DNA of 64,000 bases from Faecalicatena contorta (GTDB lineage: Bacteria; Bacillota; Clostridia; Lachnospirales; Lachnospiraceae): the NCBI RefSeq assembly GCF_003149105.1, contig NZ_QGDS01000002.1, positions 248,001 through 312,000 on the forward strand, given 5' to 3'. How positions within the stretch are numbered: the stretch's first letter is position 1; the number at the start of each line of letters is the position of its first letter. This document shows, piece by piece, positions 36,116 through 46,600 of the stretch. The position numbers and the translations under genes are program-made. The notes under the pieces are model-generated. The model saw only the letters and a list, made by a program, of their open reading frames with translations, was not told where the DNA came from and ran no database searches.

Positions 36116-37598
36116 CTTCCCCAAAATCTATGATTTGTGTAGATACTTTCCTCTGAAATGCTTCATCATGCTCGACAAACAGCATTGTCGGTTCATATTC
36201 CATAAGCAAGTCTTCTATTTGCATACGTGAGAGGACATCAATAAAATTCAGTGGTTCATCCCAGATAAATAAATGTGCCGGTTCGCATAAGCTTTTTGCA
36301 AGAAGAACCTTTTTCTTCTGTCCTTCACTGAAATGTTCCATGTTTTTCTCAAACTGAATTCTATCAAAACCTAGTTTTCTTAATAGTGCCTTGAAAATGC
36401 TTTCATCCAACTGGTTTGACCGCGCAAACTCGGTAAGCCCCCCTCTGAGCCAGGAGGTATCCTGGGAAATATAGGATATTTTTATCCCAGAGCCTAGTTG
36501 GAAACTGCCGGTATAGGAAATGGGTTCCCCCAGAATTAATTTAATCAGACTGGTCTTTCCGCAGCCGTTTTTTCCTTTCAGGCAGGTACGGCTTCCCCGG
36601 CGTATTGAAAAACTGATATTATGGCACACATCCGTATCCCCATAGGAAATACTGACGTTCTCCATAGACAGCAGTACATCTGTATGGTAGGCAAGGGGAT
36701 TCAGCTTCAAATCATCGGCCGTATCTATATTTTTCAGCAATTTTTCTTTCTCTGAAATAGCATTCTGCTGCCGGTTTTGTATGGACTTAGAGCGTTTCAT
36801 CATCTTGGCTGCCTGATGGCCGATGTATCCTCTGTCAGGACGCAGTCCGCCAACTCTGGTTCCTGTTTTCGTTTTTTCAATTTTCTCTGACCATCTGCTG
36901 CTTTGTCTGGCTGAGTCTTCCAAACGGCGGATATCCTGCATGAGCCGGGCATTTTGTTCCAGTTCCAGTCTATCCTGCGCCTCTTTGTTTGCATACCAGG
37001 ATGAAAAGTTTCCTTTTTGTACTTCAATATTAGTTTTATTTATGGAAAGTACATGGTTAATACAGCGGTCTAAAAAAACGCGGTCATGGGAAACCAGTAT
37101 AAATCCTTTCTTGGAATTCAAATACTGGGCAACTTTTTCCCGGGCCTGGCTATCCAGATGGTTGGTGGGTTCATCGATGAGCAAAAATGCATTCTCTTTT
37201 AGGAACAGTGCTGCCAGTAAAACCTTCGTGCGTTCTCCGTTGCTGAGGGTAGAAAAAGGCCGGTAGAGAATTTCCGGGTCTGCATCCAGCAGGTTTAATT
37301 CTCTGAATATCTGCCAGCTTTCTGCTGATGGATTTATAGATTCCACAATGGATAAAGTCATATCATCCATATTTTCAACAATATAAGGAAAATAATCAAA
37401 GTCAACACTGGCTGAGATGGTTCCGCTGTAATCATATTTTCCAAGCAGAAGATTTAAAAATGTGGTCTTACCGCGCCCGTTCCTTCCGATAAAACCTAAT
37501 TTCCAGTCAGTATCGATCTGGAAAGATACATTTTCAAATATATTATCGTAACTACTGTCATAAGCAAAGGTTAAATTTGATACTTGAATTCTTGACAT
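36102..37598 (-). CDS. ABC-F ribosomal protection protein, Lsa/CplR-like
   Basis: 498 residues, the usual length of Lsa proteins. Two ATPase domains without membrane parts: Walker A GRNGRGKT and GKNGCGKT, signatures LSNGERTK and FSEGQKKK, and Walker B with LLIDEPTNHLD and LFIWDEPLNFID. A linker of about 80 charged residues (about 215-300), which reaches the peptidyl-transferase centre, joins them. Lsa/CplR members displace lincosamides, streptogramin A and pleuromutilins from the ribosome; that spectrum is expected but not proven here. ATG 37598 is used (GGAGGT seven bases upstream); the ATG at 37613 overlaps that site. A leader peptide and attenuator terminator upstream point to antibiotic-inducible expression. 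Confidence 0.88.
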   Translation of the reverse strand: MSRIQVSNLTFAYDSSYDNIFENVSFQIDTDWKLGFIGRNGRGKTTFLNLLLGKYDYSGTISASVDFDYFPYIVENMDDMTLSIVESINPSAESWQIFRELNLLDADPEILYRPFSTLSNGERTKVLLAALFLKENAFLLIDEPTNHLDSQAREKVAQYLNSKKGFILVSHDRVFLDRCINHVLSINKTNIEVQKGNFSSWYANKEAQDRLELEQNARLMQDIRRLEDSARQSSRWSEKIEKTKTGTRVGGLRPDRGYIGHQAAKMMKRSKSIQNRQQNAISEKEKLLKNIDTADDLKLNPLAYHTDVLLSMENVSISYGDTDVCHNISFSIRRGSRTCLKGKNGCGKTSLIKLILGEPISYTGSFQLGSGIKISYISQDTSWLRGGLTEFARSNQLDESIFKALLRKLGFDRIQFEKNMEHFSEGQKKKVLLAKSLCEPAHLFIWDEPLNFIDVLSRMQIEDLLMEYEPTMLFVEHDEAFQRKVSTQIIDFGEGFGD

Positions 37599-37630
37599 AA
37601 GACATACCTCCAATTTTGTTTAGAATATAA

Positions 37631-37668
37631 AAGAAGCTGCAGAAAAGTCAATTCCTGCAGCTTCTTGA
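37631..37668 (-). terminator. Attenuator terminator in the ABC-F leader
   Basis: A perfect 12-bp stem, AAGAAGCTGCAG (37655-37666 read on the minus strand) with CTGCAGCTTCTT (37631-37642), followed by a TTTAT tract, ending about 30 bases before the ABC-F start. It should stop transcription unless relieved by ribosome stalling upstream. Confidence 0.85.
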
Positions 37669-37728
37669 TTCTATACCCTGATATAAAATGATTCCGAAAG
37701 CATTTATGCTGGAGCAAAGATGAAACAT

Positions 37729-37757
37729 ATCTTATTGAACGTTAGTTGTTCAACAGA
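37729..37757. repeat. Hairpin repeat copy within the ABC-F leader
   Basis: Contains TTATTGAACGTTAGT and then GTTCAA, matching unit 2 of the tandem array at 25366-25397 almost exactly over 20 bp. In the leader RNA it is enclosed by a possible pairing of ATGCTGG with CCAGCAT. Confidence 0.65.
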
Positions 37758-37931
37758 CATAAAATTTTTACTGCCAGCATTAGGATTTTACTTGCTTGTA
37801 AGGGTAAAATCACTGCTTTCAAATACGGATGGTATGTCAAAGAAGAAAATGAATGAACTTTCCTGCTGATGCATAACAAAAAGAGACAAATTTCTTTGCC
37901 GGCTTGTTTTGGTATGCATTTACGAATAAAA

Positions 37932-37952
37932 TTAGCAAGAAAACATCTTCAT
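37932..37952 (-). CDS. Six-codon leader peptide of the ABC-F gene
   Basis: Reads MKMFSC then TAA. AGGAG lies eight bases upstream (37961-37965). The start is about 25 nt from the predicted transcription start. It is followed by roughly 260 nt of structured leader and the attenuator terminator. Very short leader ORFs in this position control ABC-F resistance genes such as vmlR and lmo0919 by drug-induced stalling. Confidence 0.6.
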   Translation of the reverse strand: MKMFSC

Positions 37953-37984
37953 TTTTTCATCTCCTGTCTTTGTAAACTATTGCC

Positions 37985-38013
37985 ATCGTAGCAGACACAT
38001 AAGGAAAAGTCAA
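37985..38013 (-). promoter_or_regulatory. Promoter of the ABC-F leader transcript
   Basis: On the minus strand: TTGACT (38008-38013), 17-bp spacer, TACGAT (37985-37990). Transcription would start near 37978, giving a 5' leader of about 380 nt before the ABC-F ATG. Confidence 0.7.
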
Positions 38014-38043
38014 CCCCAGCAGATATTTTATTCTCTTAGAGAG

Positions 38044-38072
38044 TTGACTATTTTGTAAGTGTATGATAAACT
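38044..38072 (+). promoter_or_regulatory. Promoter of the secondary alcohol dehydrogenase
   Basis: TTGACT (38044-38049), 17-bp spacer, TAAACT (38067-38072). It is divergent from the ABC-F leader promoter, the two -35 boxes being about 30 bp apart. GAAGGAGGTAG precedes the ATG at 38142. Confidence 0.6.
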
Positions 38073-38141
38073 CTAAATCAACAAGATATTGTTAAAAAAA
38101 TAACAATTTAACCACTATTATTCAGAAAGAAGGAGGTAGCT

Positions 38142-39203
38142 ATGAAAGCATTTGCAATGTTAGGGATTGGGAATACAGGTTGGATTGAAAAAGAGAGACC
38201 TGCTTGTGGACCTATGGATGCAATTTTGCGCCCTATAGCGCTGGCACCTTGTACATCTGATGTACATACTGTTTGGGAAGGTGCTGTAGGAGACCGGCAC
38301 AACTTAATCTTAGGACACGAAGGTGTTGGTGAAGTTGTAGAGGTTGGTAATCTGGTGAAGGATTTTAAACCAGGTGATAAAGTGATTATGCCGGCGATTA
38401 CTCCTGACTGGAATTCACTTGAGGCACAGGCAGGTTTTTCTATGCATTCCGGCGGCATGCTGGGAGGTTGGAAGTTTTCAAATGTAAAAGATGGTGTATT
38501 TGGCGAATTTATCCATGTAAATGACGCAGATGGCAATCTTGCACTGCTGCCCGAGGGACTGGCCCCGGAGACAGCTGCTATGTTAAGTGACATGGTACCT
38601 ACCGGTCTGCACGGTTCAGAGCTGGCAAATGTACAATACGGTGATAAGGTTTGTGTCATCGGTATTGGCCCTGTAGGTTTGATGGGAGTACGCGGAGCAG
38701 TTCTGAGAGGCGCGGCAGATATCTATGCTGTTGGCTCCCGCCCCAATTGCATTGAAATTGCGAAAGAGTATGGTGCTACTGATATTATTAATTATAAGGA
38801 TGGCAGCATTCTTGAACAGGTTATGGATAAGACCAATGGCAAGGGTGTGGACCGGGTGATTATTGCCGGCGGCGACTGTGATACCTTTGATGAGGCAATT
38901 AAAATGCTGAAACCAGGTGGTGTGATTGGTAATATCAACTATCTTGGTGAGGGCGAATTTGTTAAGATTCCACGTGCTGAATGGGGCGTTGGTATGGGCC
39001 ACAAGACAATTGCCGGTGGTTTGATGCCAGGGGGAAGACTGCGTATGGAAAAATTGGCGGCTATGGTAATGGCAGGCCGTATTGATCCAAGCAGACTCAT
39101 TACTCATCGGTTTGAAGGATTTGACAAAGTGGAAGAAGCATTAATGCTTATGAAGGATAAGCCGAGAGATTTAATTAAGCCAGTAGTTACAATTAATTGG
39201 TAG
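38142..39203 (+). CDS. NADP-dependent secondary alcohol (isopropanol) dehydrogenase
   Basis: 353 residues, zinc MDR family, closely resembling the Clostridium beijerinckii and Thermoanaerobacter enzymes along its whole length. Zinc ligands are Cys37 (APCTSD), His59 with Glu60 (LGHEGVGE) and Asp150 (SDMVPTG). The cofactor site GIGPVGLMG is followed by VGSRPNC, where Ser and Arg select NADPH. It interconverts ketones and secondary alcohols such as acetone and isopropanol. It has its own promoter and terminator. Confidence 0.93.
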   Translation: MKAFAMLGIGNTGWIEKERPACGPMDAILRPIALAPCTSDVHTVWEGAVGDRHNLILGHEGVGEVVEVGNLVKDFKPGDKVIMPAITPDWNSLEAQAGFSMHSGGMLGGWKFSNVKDGVFGEFIHVNDADGNLALLPEGLAPETAAMLSDMVPTGLHGSELANVQYGDKVCVIGIGPVGLMGVRGAVLRGAADIYAVGSRPNCIEIAKEYGATDIINYKDGSILEQVMDKTNGKGVDRVIIAGGDCDTFDEAIKMLKPGGVIGNINYLGEGEFVKIPRAEWGVGMGHKTIAGGLMPGGRLRMEKLAAMVMAGRIDPSRLITHRFEGFDKVEEALMLMKDKPRDLIKPVVTINW

Positions 39204-39259
39204 CAGGAAAGTCTGCTTCGTTGATGCTCTTTTTATAAACGAAAGAATTTAGTAAGAAT

Positions 39260-39309
39260 AGGGATGCTGCAAAATAGATGAGAAATCTATTGGCAGCATC
39301 CCTGCTTTT
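39260..39309 (+). terminator. Rho-independent terminator after the secondary alcohol dehydrogenase
   Basis: GGGATGCTGC and AATAGAT pair with ATCTATT and GCAGCATCCC in a long, almost continuous stem, followed by GCTTTT. Confidence 0.85.
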
Positions 39310-39426
39310 CATTCCAAGATATTGATTTATAGCTGAAATGTCATAAAAATATTCAGGATCTTCTATTGATTTTACCGTAAAAGAAATGTAATCTATTATT
39401 AACAATAAAGAAGGTGAGGAATATTT

Positions 39427-40293
39427 ATGAGTAAAATAACGGGAAAAACAAAAATGCTGGCTGTACTGGGGAGTCCTATTTCACACAGTAACTCACCTGC
39501 GATACATAATGCTGCCTTTGAAGCACTGGGACTGGATTGTGTGTATCTGGCATATGATGTGGCTCAGGATACACTGAAAGCTGCGATTGAAGGTATGAGA
39601 GCACTTGGTGCCCTGGGATTCAGTGTAACAATGCCAAATAAGCAGGTTGTTTCCGAATATCTGGATGAATTAAGCCGGGAAGCTGCTCTGTGCGGAGCGG
39701 TCAACTGCGTGTTGAATAAGGATGGAAAGCTGATTGGTTATAACACCGATGGTTTTGGTTTCATGGAAACTCTGCGTGAAAACCAGGTAGTGGTTGAAGG
39801 TGCTAAAATGACACTAATCGGAACTGGTGGAGCAAGCTCCTCGATCTGTACCCAGGCAGCTCTGGACGGGATGAAAGAAATTACTGTCTTTGGTATTAAG
39901 GATCCAACCTTTGAAAGCGGGTTAAAGCTGGCTGAGCGCATCAACAGTGAGACGAACTGTAAAGTAACAGTAACTGAACTTTCGGAAGAAGAAGCGCTGA
40001 GGCAGCATATTTTTGAAAGCTCAATTCTGGCAAATGCAACTCCGGTTGGAATGGGAAAGATGGTTGGGATGAGCCCGATCAAGGACGAAAGTGTTTTTCG
40101 TGCAGATCTGGCGGTTATGGATGTTATTTATAATCCGGAGAAATCCAAATTGCTGGAAACGGCCGAAGCACATGGTTGTAAGATTATGAACGGTAAGAAT
40201 ATGCTGATGTATCAGGGCGCGCGGAGTTTTGAAATCTGGACTGGAGAAAAGATGCCCCTTGATGTAGTAAAACCAATATTAGATTCACATTAA
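39427..40293 (+). CDS. Shikimate/quinate dehydrogenase family protein (AroE/YdiB-like)
   Basis: 288 residues. Substrate-binding SHSNSPAIHN, the catalytic lysine in FSVTMPNK and aspartate in GYNTDGFGF are all in place, then the nucleotide-binding LIGTGGASSSIC and a C-terminal GKNMLMYQGARSFEIWTG. It would interconvert 3-dehydroshikimate and shikimate or quinate. The replacement of the more usual N-V-T-x-P by S-V-T-M-P is common in paralogues outside the main aro operon, and no other aromatic genes are here, so a catabolic or paralogous role is likely. AAGGTGAGG precedes ATG 39427. Confidence 0.86.
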   Translation: MSKITGKTKMLAVLGSPISHSNSPAIHNAAFEALGLDCVYLAYDVAQDTLKAAIEGMRALGALGFSVTMPNKQVVSEYLDELSREAALCGAVNCVLNKDGKLIGYNTDGFGFMETLRENQVVVEGAKMTLIGTGGASSSICTQAALDGMKEITVFGIKDPTFESGLKLAERINSETNCKVTVTELSEEEALRQHIFESSILANATPVGMGKMVGMSPIKDESVFRADLAVMDVIYNPEKSKLLETAEAHGCKIMNGKNMLMYQGARSFEIWTGEKMPLDVVKPILDSH

Positions 40294-40296
40294 AAA

Positions 40297-40341
40297 ATTG
40301 CCACTATACTAAGTGATTAGTATAGTGGCAATTCTTTTTTT
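40297..40341 (+). terminator. Rho-independent terminator after the AroE-like gene
   Basis: Perfect 15-bp stem, ATTGCCACTATACTA with TAGTATAGTGGCAAT and a 6-base loop, followed by CTTTTTTTT. The strongest terminator in the window. Confidence 0.95.
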
Positions 40342-40601
40342 GCATGCGGCGGGTGGCTGTGAGTCTGAAGGACGGTGTAAGCAAATCAATACTATGGGTG
40401 TGAAAGGCAAAGTGCTGCCGATAATACTCTCTCCCTTGTAGTACAAGGTTCATATAAATTTTATAAATATGACAGGAAATTAATAAAAAACATAAAAATT
40501 GCCATAATATAGTACTGCGCTATTTTATGGGAAAACAGACAAACTATCTATAAAAAATTTTGTTATGTCTGAATGATTTCTTAAATAAGGAGGAGCTTCA
40601 A
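40342..40601 (+). promoter_or_regulatory. Upstream region of the glucan synthase genes
   Basis: No gene. A weak candidate promoter TTGCCA (40499-40504), 16-bp spacer, TATTTT (40521-40526) lies about 75 bp before the start. AAGGAGGAG at 40587-40595 is the ribosome site. Nothing else was recognised. Confidence 0.35.
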
Positions 40602-43600
40602 TTGCAGAGCTTGTTGGGAAGAATTAACTTTTATATAAATTCACCGCTTTTGCTGGTTATTTTCTTGATACTAATTGCATTGTTCTGTTTTGTTCTATTA
40701 ATGCTGTATTACCGGTTTAACCACTTTTTGAAAAAAGTGCATTTTCCTGCTTGTTTCCCGGAAGAAGGAGATAAACCGGGTCCGAGCGAGTGGGAAAAGG
40801 AGATGCTTGATTTAGCGGAAAGCCACAGTGAGATCAGACTGAATGGACATAGTTTGGTTCTTAATGATTATAATCAGGCAGCCTATAAGAAACTGAATAA
40901 AATAGGAGACAGTATCTCTGCCGTATCCAACGATATCATTTCCCTGATTCCGGCAGCGCGCTGGTTCTTTGACAATTTCCAGATGCTGTACCGGGAAATT
41001 AAAAAAGTACGTACCTCGGGAACCAGCTATGCCGTATTACCGGTTCTGAAGGGAAAAGAATACCGTAACTTTCCCCGTATTTATATTGTGGCAAAAAGGA
41101 TGGTGGCTCTTTCCGGCGGACACCTGAGTGAAGAAAATATTGATCTGATGCTGAAAGCTTATCAACAGAAGATATCGCTTACAGACAAGGAAATCTGGGC
41201 TTTGCCGGAAGTACTGGGCTTTTGCCTTCTTGAAGAAATCATTGTAATTGCAGATGAAATTCTTCACATAATTGATGTAAAGTCGAAAGCAGAAAAATTT
41301 CTTCAGGAAAAGCTGACAGATGAGCAGGGAGCAGCCGATATATCAGCACTGCTTTGCAAAATAGATGAGGACTTAAGGCGGAACTACTCGTTCCATGCCC
41401 ATGTAATATATCTTCTGAAAAATATGTCTTTTGATGAGGCTGCCATTGAAAGATATCTGGGATATCATTTTGGTTCTATGAAAAGACAGGTGAAGTCCTC
41501 CGGCATAATCCAGGAGGAGGGAAAAATTGAATCATTTCTTGAGACAAATATCAGGACCTTAATTGTCAGCCTGAGGGATATCAATGAATTGGATGAGGAA
41601 AAATTCTTTGAAGAATATTCTTGTCTGGAGCAGATTTTATCACAGGACCCGGATGGTGTCTATTCAAAGATGGATGTGGAATCCAGGGGTATGTACCGTG
41701 GGGTCATTGTTAAATTATCGCTCCGCTATCGGCTGATGGAGGAAAAGATAGCGAAGGACTGCCTGGAGCTGGCAGTTCAGGGCAGGGAGGACCTGCATTG
41801 TTCTCATCATGTAGGAGCCTATCTTTTGGGTAAGGGTTATCCGATTCTGAAAGCAAAAGCATTAGGAAAACCGATTCCCAAAAGCATTAAAAAAAGAATG
41901 AACGTAAAGGGCCTCCTTTATTTCATTGCTCTTTTCCTTATTATTTCAGGGCTGAGTGCCTGCCTGTTCTATGCTTTCCAAATCCTGGGAGGGATGCAGA
42001 ATACCAGCAGGCAGGTCATCACCCTTTTGGCAGCAATGCCGCTGTTGATAGGTATTTCTATAGAGATTACAAATTTTATATTTACCAAAAGAATTATGGT
42101 TAAGAAGATTCCTTCCCTGAACTATCTGGAAGAAATAGGCCCGGACGCAAGAACCTTTGTGGTCATGCCTGTTATTGTTTCCTCGAAGGAACAGGGCATG
42201 GAGTATATAGAACGTCTGCACAAGCATTATCTGGCAAACCGGCAGCCTAACCTTTACTTTGCGCTGCTCCTTGATTTTGAAGATTCCCCGGACGAGTTCA
42301 TGGAGAAGGACAAAGTGATTGAAGACACTCTTGCTGCACGTATGAAGGAACTCAATGAGCTCCACCCGTCGGAGCACCAGCGTTTTTCCTTGTTCTTCCG
42401 CTGCCGGAAATGGAATGAAGCCGAGAACTGTTATATGGGATGGGAGCGTAAGAGAGGAAAGCTGGAAGAATTTAATAGTCTTTTAAATGGCACAAGAAAG
42501 GAAAATACCACCTTTTCTTCTATTTATTGCGACGAAAAACTTCTTACTACCTTCCGGTATGCGATTACACTGGATGCAGATACAAATCTGCTCCGTGACA
42601 ACGCCTCAAAACTGGTGGGACTGATCGATCATCCTTTAAATAGGCCAATTCTGGATACTGCATGTCAGAAAGTAACGGAGGGTTATGTCATCATTCAGCC
42701 TTCGGTAAGAAATCATATTGTAGATAAGGACGGCAGCAGGTTTACGAAAATATTCGGAGGAGAATCCGGGCTTGCCCATTATGGAGCCGCAATATCAGAC
42801 AGCTACCAGGATATTTTCGACGAAGGAATCTATATTGGGAAAGGCATCTATGATATTAAAACCTTTCACAAGGTGCTTCATAATAAAATACCTGAAAACC
42901 GGATTCTCAGCCATGACCTTTTTGAGAGCTGCTATGCACGGACGGCTTTTTCCAGCACAGCCAAGATTATGGATAATTTCCCAAACAGTGTTTTATCCTT
43001 TCTTAAAAGGGAACACCGGTGGCTGCGCGGGGACTGGCAGCTGCTGCCCTGGCTGTTTCTGAAGACCTCGGACGGAAGAAAGTTAGGTGCATTGTCAAAA
43101 TGGAAAATCTTTGACAATATGAGAAGAAGCCTGGTGCCCCTGAGTAAGACTCTGTTTGTATTGCTGAATCTGGCATGGATGCCCAAAGCATATTATCTTT
43201 GGCTGCCCTTTATTTTCTTTAATGATATATTTACCCTGGTGATTTTGTTGTTTACAGTGATTACCCAGAAACTCGCCCGGCCGCAGCTGGCCTTTGTTTA
43301 TAAAGGTTTCTTAAAGGAACTTGCTGCGAAGCTGGAAAGAGCATTCCTGGAGTTTGTCATCACGCCCTACCGTGCTTATATAGCATCCGATGCAATTGTC
43401 AGAACTATGTACCGGATATTTATCAGCAAAAAAAATCTGCTTCACTGGAATACGGCAGAAGCGGTAGATGCCTCTATTGTTAATACGAGAAAAGGGTATT
43501 TTCTTACCATGTGGAGTTCTCTTCTTCCGGCGGCTGTGCTTATTATCATTTTATTTATGGGATATCTGAACCCGGCAGGAATGGTTCTGACAGCAATCCT

Positions 43601-46600
43601 AATTGCCGTCTGGAGCCTCGCCTTTGAGATTGCATACCAGATTAGCCGGCCGGAGGAGAAGCTTCATTCGAGGGATAAAAAACAGGACAGTGAGCTGCTC
43701 CTGGATACTGCACGCAGAACCTGGCAGTTTTTTAAAGAACTGTCCACAAAGGAAAATAACTGGCTCTGTCCGGATAATTACCAGATTTCAGTGGTTGAAA
43801 AGATCAGCGATAAAACATCGCCCACCAATGTGGGACTTCAGTTTCTGGCAATTCTGTCAGCCAGGGATTTGGGGTTTGAAACTCTCAGCTCTACAGTTGA
43901 AGCCGTGGAAAACCTGATGGAAACGGTTCAAAAAATGCCGAAATGGAAAGGACATCTTTATAACTGGTATCATATTCAAACGCTGGAGGTGCTGGACCCT
44001 GCCTATATATCAACCGTAGACAGCGGTAATTTCCTGGGACATTTAGTCGCCTTAAAAAACGGACTTTTAGAACAGATTGACAAAGCGGTTTACCCCGATA
44101 AGTTTCTGTCTGAGCTTAGGATTGCGGTAGAAAACTGCAATGAGGAACTACAGATAAGAACAGGCAAGCCCGCCGCAGATGGGCTCAGGGAGGAATATCA
44201 ACGGATAGGTGACCTGATAGAAGATCTTGCGGATATCTGGGAAAACTTAAACGAGAGGGATCTTAAACCGCCTGTAGATTACCCCTGGACCAGACAGTTA
44301 ATGAATCACATTGACAGTATCGTCCATGAGGCTGCGGCTCTGGAACTGAAGGAAGAGAGCTTTTCTTCGTACCCTGCGCTCAGCCATACTGGGCTGGAGG
44401 TCAATAAATTTGCCAACAGCATGATTGACCGGATTAAAGCACTCAGTAATAAAATTGACAGTATTTTAGAAGAAGTTGATTTCCAATTTTTATTTAACGA
44501 AAACAGAATGCTGTTTCATATTGGATATCATGTATCCTCCCACACGCTGGATGACGGCTGTTATGACCTGATGGCATCGGAATCGGCACTTACAAGTCTT
44601 CTTGCCATAGCCTTGGGTGAAGTGCCGTTAAAACACTGGTACAAGCTGGGAAGACCTCTGACCGTTGTCAAGGGCATTCCGTGCTTCGTATCATGGAGCG
44701 GTACAATGTTTGAATATCTGATGCCAAATCTTGTATTTAAGGAATATGAAGGGTCCGTCTACGCGGAGACTTCCAGGGCAGCGGTACTCCAGCATATGAA
44801 GTATGCAAAGGAGGCAGAAATACCCTGGGGGATATCAGAATCTCAGTATTATCGTTTTGATTTAAACTCCAATTACCAGTACAAAGCCTTCGGTGTACCA
44901 AAGCTCAGGCTCCAGCCGGTCCGTAAGGATTCCCTGGTAGTTGCTCCTTATGCAACGATGCTGGCGCTGGATGTCGCAGAAGAGGAATGTATGCAAAATT
45001 TAAAAAAGCTGAAGGAATTAGGCGCTTTCGGAGTTTATGGTTTTTATGAGTCTGTTGATTTTAACGTGCCAAATTCTGTGGAACTAACACCTTATTGCAT
45101 TGTAAAATCATACATGGCGCATCATCAGGGGATGAATCTGGCTGCCATTAATAATTATCTGAATGAGGGCATACTTCGGGAGAGGTTTCATGCGGAAATG
45201 ATGATAAAAACATCAGAAGTCTTGCTGGAAGAGAAACGCGACTCCTACTTGGTTTCCATTGCCAAACAGGGATATACAATAAAAATCGGAAAGCCCCTTT
45301 TTAAGGAAAACATTTACAGTAACCGATATGTCAATCGTGCAGGCGTGAATCCGCCGGTTGTAAATTATCTGTCAAATGGCAAATATTCATTGATGATAAC
45401 GACTGATGGGGATGGCCTCAGTAAATATAAGGACCGGATGCTTTACCGCTGGAAATCGGATATTTACGCAAATACAGGCAATTATATCTATATCAAAGAT
45501 ATAAAGCAAGGGAAGTTTTGGAGTACCACTTATCATCCTACAAGAAGGACACCCGAGGATTACCATGTAGTCTTCTACCCTCACCAGGCGGAATTTAAAC
45601 GCAGGGACGGGGATATTTCAACACACATGATTGTCAGCCTGGATGCGGACCATAACTTTGAGATACGCAAGGTTATATTTACCAATCACGGGAATGAGGA
45701 GAAGCAGCTGGAAGTTACCAGCTATCTGGAAGTGGTAGATGATACCCATCTGGCAGAGTTAAGCCACCCTGCATTTAATAAGTTATTTCTGGAAAGTGAG
45801 TATCTGGAAGAGCAGGAAATCTTCCTTTCAAAAAGGCGGAGGAAAAGGGAGACTGATAATCCATATGTAATGCATATGGTAAAGACAGGAGCGAAGCTGT
45901 GTAAAAAATTAGAATACGAAAATGATCGAAAACGCTTTATCGGAAGAAATAATACCTTGGAAAATCCGGATTCTGTAGTTAACAGTATTTCTTTTTTCAA
46001 TAATTCAGGTTTTTGTAATGATCCTATTATGAGTCTGCGGGCACAGCTGTGCATAGAAGCAGGTGAAACTGCCTGCATTTCTTTCATTACCGGAGTGTGC
46101 AGCAGTAAAGAGGAAGCAATAAAAATCGCGGCGGAATTGGATGTAAGTTACCGTATTGATGATGTTCTGGAGAAATTCAGGCTCCAAACAAACCTGGAGT
46201 TAAAGTATCTGGAGATTACCAGAACCCAGCTGAATGCATTTCAGGATTTAATCAGCCCGGTCTTTTATCCTGCGGGCATTTACCGTGGGCCGGATGAAAA
46301 TATAAGACGGAACTTTATGAATCAGAGTTTCTTATGGAAGTTTGGCATATCCGGCGATAATCCCATATTACTTTTAATGGTACGGTCCATAAGAGAGGAA
46401 AGAATTGTGAAGGATGTATTAAAGGCTTACGAATATCTGAGAATCAACCGTGTTATGGTGGATCTGGTTATCCTGATTGATTCAAAACATGGTTATCTTC
46501 AGGCTGTGGATGAATTAATCAGGGATATGACAAGCTCTCTTCGGATTTATGATTCCGGCAGAGAAAAACCCAGCTTTTTTACACTGCACACGTATGAGAT

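Noticed and set aside
39193-39405. 70-codon minus frame after the secondary alcohol dehydrogenase
   Set aside because: It spans a strong terminator and has no ribosome site or family pattern.
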